Assembly (NCBI GenBank): GCA_017549385.1 | Contig: JAFYUX010000035.1 | Span: forward strand, 1-6,690 | Source of the DNA: Bacillota bacterium | Lineage (GTDB): Bacteria; Bacillota; Clostridia; Peptostreptococcales; Anaerovoracaceae | Length of the DNA stretch: 6,690 bases | Direction: 5' to 3' | In this document: piece by piece, positions 5,483-6,690 of the stretch | How positions within the stretch are numbered: the stretch's first letter is position 1 | Layout of the letters: each line of letters starts with the position of its first letter | Position numbers and translations under genes: made by a program | The notes under the pieces: model-generated | The model's input: only the letters and a program-made list of their open reading frames with translations | What the model was told of the DNA's origin: nothing | The model's database searches: none

Positions 5483-6690
5483 GCAATGAAACCCATTACA
5501 GTATCACAGCTAAATAGATATATAGGCAGGATACTTCAGACCGATCCTATTTTGGGAAATGTGTCTGTAACCGGAGAAATCTCAAACATCAAGTATCACA
5601 GTACTGGTCACGTGTATTTTACACTCAAAGACCAGGGCAGCAAGATTTCCTGTTTTATGGCGGCAAGCACGGCAAAAAACATCAGATACCAGCTTACTGA
5701 CGGTATGGATGTTGTTATTGCTGGCTACCTTTCCGTTTATGAAAAAGGAGGATACTACTCATTAAACGTGAGAGATGTGGAGATATCCGGCGAAGGTGCC
5801 CTGCATATGGCTTTCAAGGCTTTATATGAGAAACTTCTCAAGGAAGGCTTATTTAATCCTGAGAACAAAAAGCCTATTCCTGTATTTCCCGGAAAAGTCT
5901 GCGTAATTACTTCACCTACAGGGGCGGCAGTTAGAGATATTCTTAAAATTATCCGCTCAAGAAACGATATGACCGATGTACTGGTTTATCCCTGTCTTGT
6001 ACAGGGAGATAGAGCTGCAGCAGATATTGCAGGTGCTATCGACCACGTAAATGCCAGCTTTAACGATGTTGATGTAATCATCGTAGGCAGAGGCGGCGGG
6101 TCACTGGAAGAACTCTGGGCTTTCAATGAGGAAATTGTAGCCCGCAGCATTTTTGCTTCACGTATTCCAGTAATTTCTGCTGTAGGTCACGAAACAGATT
6201 TCTCAATATCTGATTACGCTGCTGATATGCGTGCTGAAACTCCGACAGCTGCCGCTGTCATGGCGGTGCCAGATACCTTTGCACTGAAAAGAGAGATAAA
6301 TGACAATATGGAACGCATGAAAATCTCTCTAAAAAGAAACATGGAACTTAGAGAAGCTGCTCTCAGAAGATTTGATCCTCAGATGATGTCACTTATATTT
6401 TCAAGAAGGACAGAGATGTGGAATCACAGAGTTGAGATGCAGAAAAATGCTCTTTTATCCGGCTTTGAAAAAAGAACAGCTTTACTAGAAAGCCGACTTG
6501 AAAATTTCAGACTGATGCTTGAGGCAGGAAATCCTGAAAACAGTATAAAAAAAGGATTTGCAGTCATAAGAGAGCCTGAGACAGGAAAGGTTATAACTGA
6601 TACAGGTTCGTTAAGTGCAGGCGATAGGATTGAAATTTCTCTCAGAGACGGAAGTATAACAGCAGATATTGTTACGGTGACAAAGGCAGA
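5480..6690 (+). CDS. xseA: Exodeoxyribonuclease VII large subunit, 3' end outside window
   Basis: XseA is the catalytic large subunit of exonuclease VII, which degrades single-stranded DNA from both ends into short oligonucleotides in repair and recombination, together with several copies of the small subunit XseB. The frame is open for 403 codons with no stop before the window edge. The order is an N-terminal OB-fold (about residues 5-100), a catalytic domain, a long charged helical region (about 270-355), and the C-terminal segment with KKGFAVIR and DGSITADIV. Catalytic-domain landmarks are PTGAAVRD ending in D153, GRGGGSLEELW with R204, and GHETD with H237 and D240. They correspond to residues reported as essential in the E. 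coli enzyme. Only a few residues should be missing. ATG 5480 is preferred over ATG 5486 because of the GGAGA spacing. Isoleucine codons are mixed (10 ATA among 34), unlike mtnA. xseB is the expected next gene but lies outside the window. Confidence 0.95.
   Translation, partial: MAMKPITVSQLNRYIGRILQTDPILGNVSVTGEISNIKYHSTGHVYFTLKDQGSKISCFMAASTAKNIRYQLTDGMDVVIAGYLSVYEKGGYYSLNVRDVEISGEGALHMAFKALYEKLLKEGLFNPENKKPIPVFPGKVCVITSPTGAAVRDILKIIRSRNDMTDVLVYPCLVQGDRAAADIAGAIDHVNASFNDVDVIIVGRGGGSLEELWAFNEEIVARSIFASRIPVISAVGHETDFSISDYAADMRAETPTAAAVMAVPDTFALKREINDNMERMKISLKRNMELREAALRRFDPQMMSLIFSRRTEMWNHRVEMQKNALLSGFEKRTALLESRLENFRLMLEAGNPENSIKKGFAVIREPETGKVITDTGSLSAGDRIEISLRDGSITADIVTVTKA

Overview
The window is a gene-dense, single-strand stretch of a moderate-GC bacterial chromosome. 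It most likely comes from an anaerobic member of the Firmicutes (Clostridia/Eubacteriales). The reasons are the AGA-rich arginine usage, the strong GGAG-type ribosome binding sites, the clostridial look of every protein, and the radical SAM pair known to annotators as TIGR03960/TIGR03936. I cannot name a species. All six genes run on the + strand. I see no mobile elements, tRNA or rRNA genes, CRISPR arrays or long repeats, and there is no stretch over 65 bases without a gene.

Bases 1-5416 look like one transcription unit of five genes with very tight junctions (gaps of 8, 3 and 18 bases, then an 8-base overlap). They are: a B12-binding-type radical SAM enzyme whose beginning lies before the window; its usual partner, a DUF2344 protein; an AlaX-type alanyl-tRNA editing hydrolase with a DHHA1 tail; MtnA (5-methylthioribose-1-phosphate isomerase); and a class II (FucA-like) aldolase. 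A 63-base spacer that can fold into two abutting hairpins follows. Then comes xseA, the large subunit of exodeoxyribonuclease VII, which runs off the right edge just short of its expected C-terminus.

The most interesting part is the translationally coupled mtnA-aldolase pair. No gene of the oxygen-dependent branch of methionine salvage (mtnB, C, D, E, W, X) is visible beside it. Known MtnA-plus-class-II-aldolase modules (the DHAP shunt or 5-deoxyribose disposal, e.g. MtnA/Ald2 or DrdI/DrdA) cleave 5-methylthioribulose-1-phosphate or 5-deoxyribulose-1-phosphate to dihydroxyacetone phosphate plus an aldehyde without oxygen. 5'-Deoxyadenosine is the by-product of radical SAM enzymes, and one such enzyme heads this operon. 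The layout therefore suggests, but does not prove, that a radical SAM activity and a route for its by-product are co-expressed. The aldolase keeps the zinc ligands of FucA in a gap-free alignment but has valine at the position of the FucA catalytic tyrosine, so its exact reaction needs testing.
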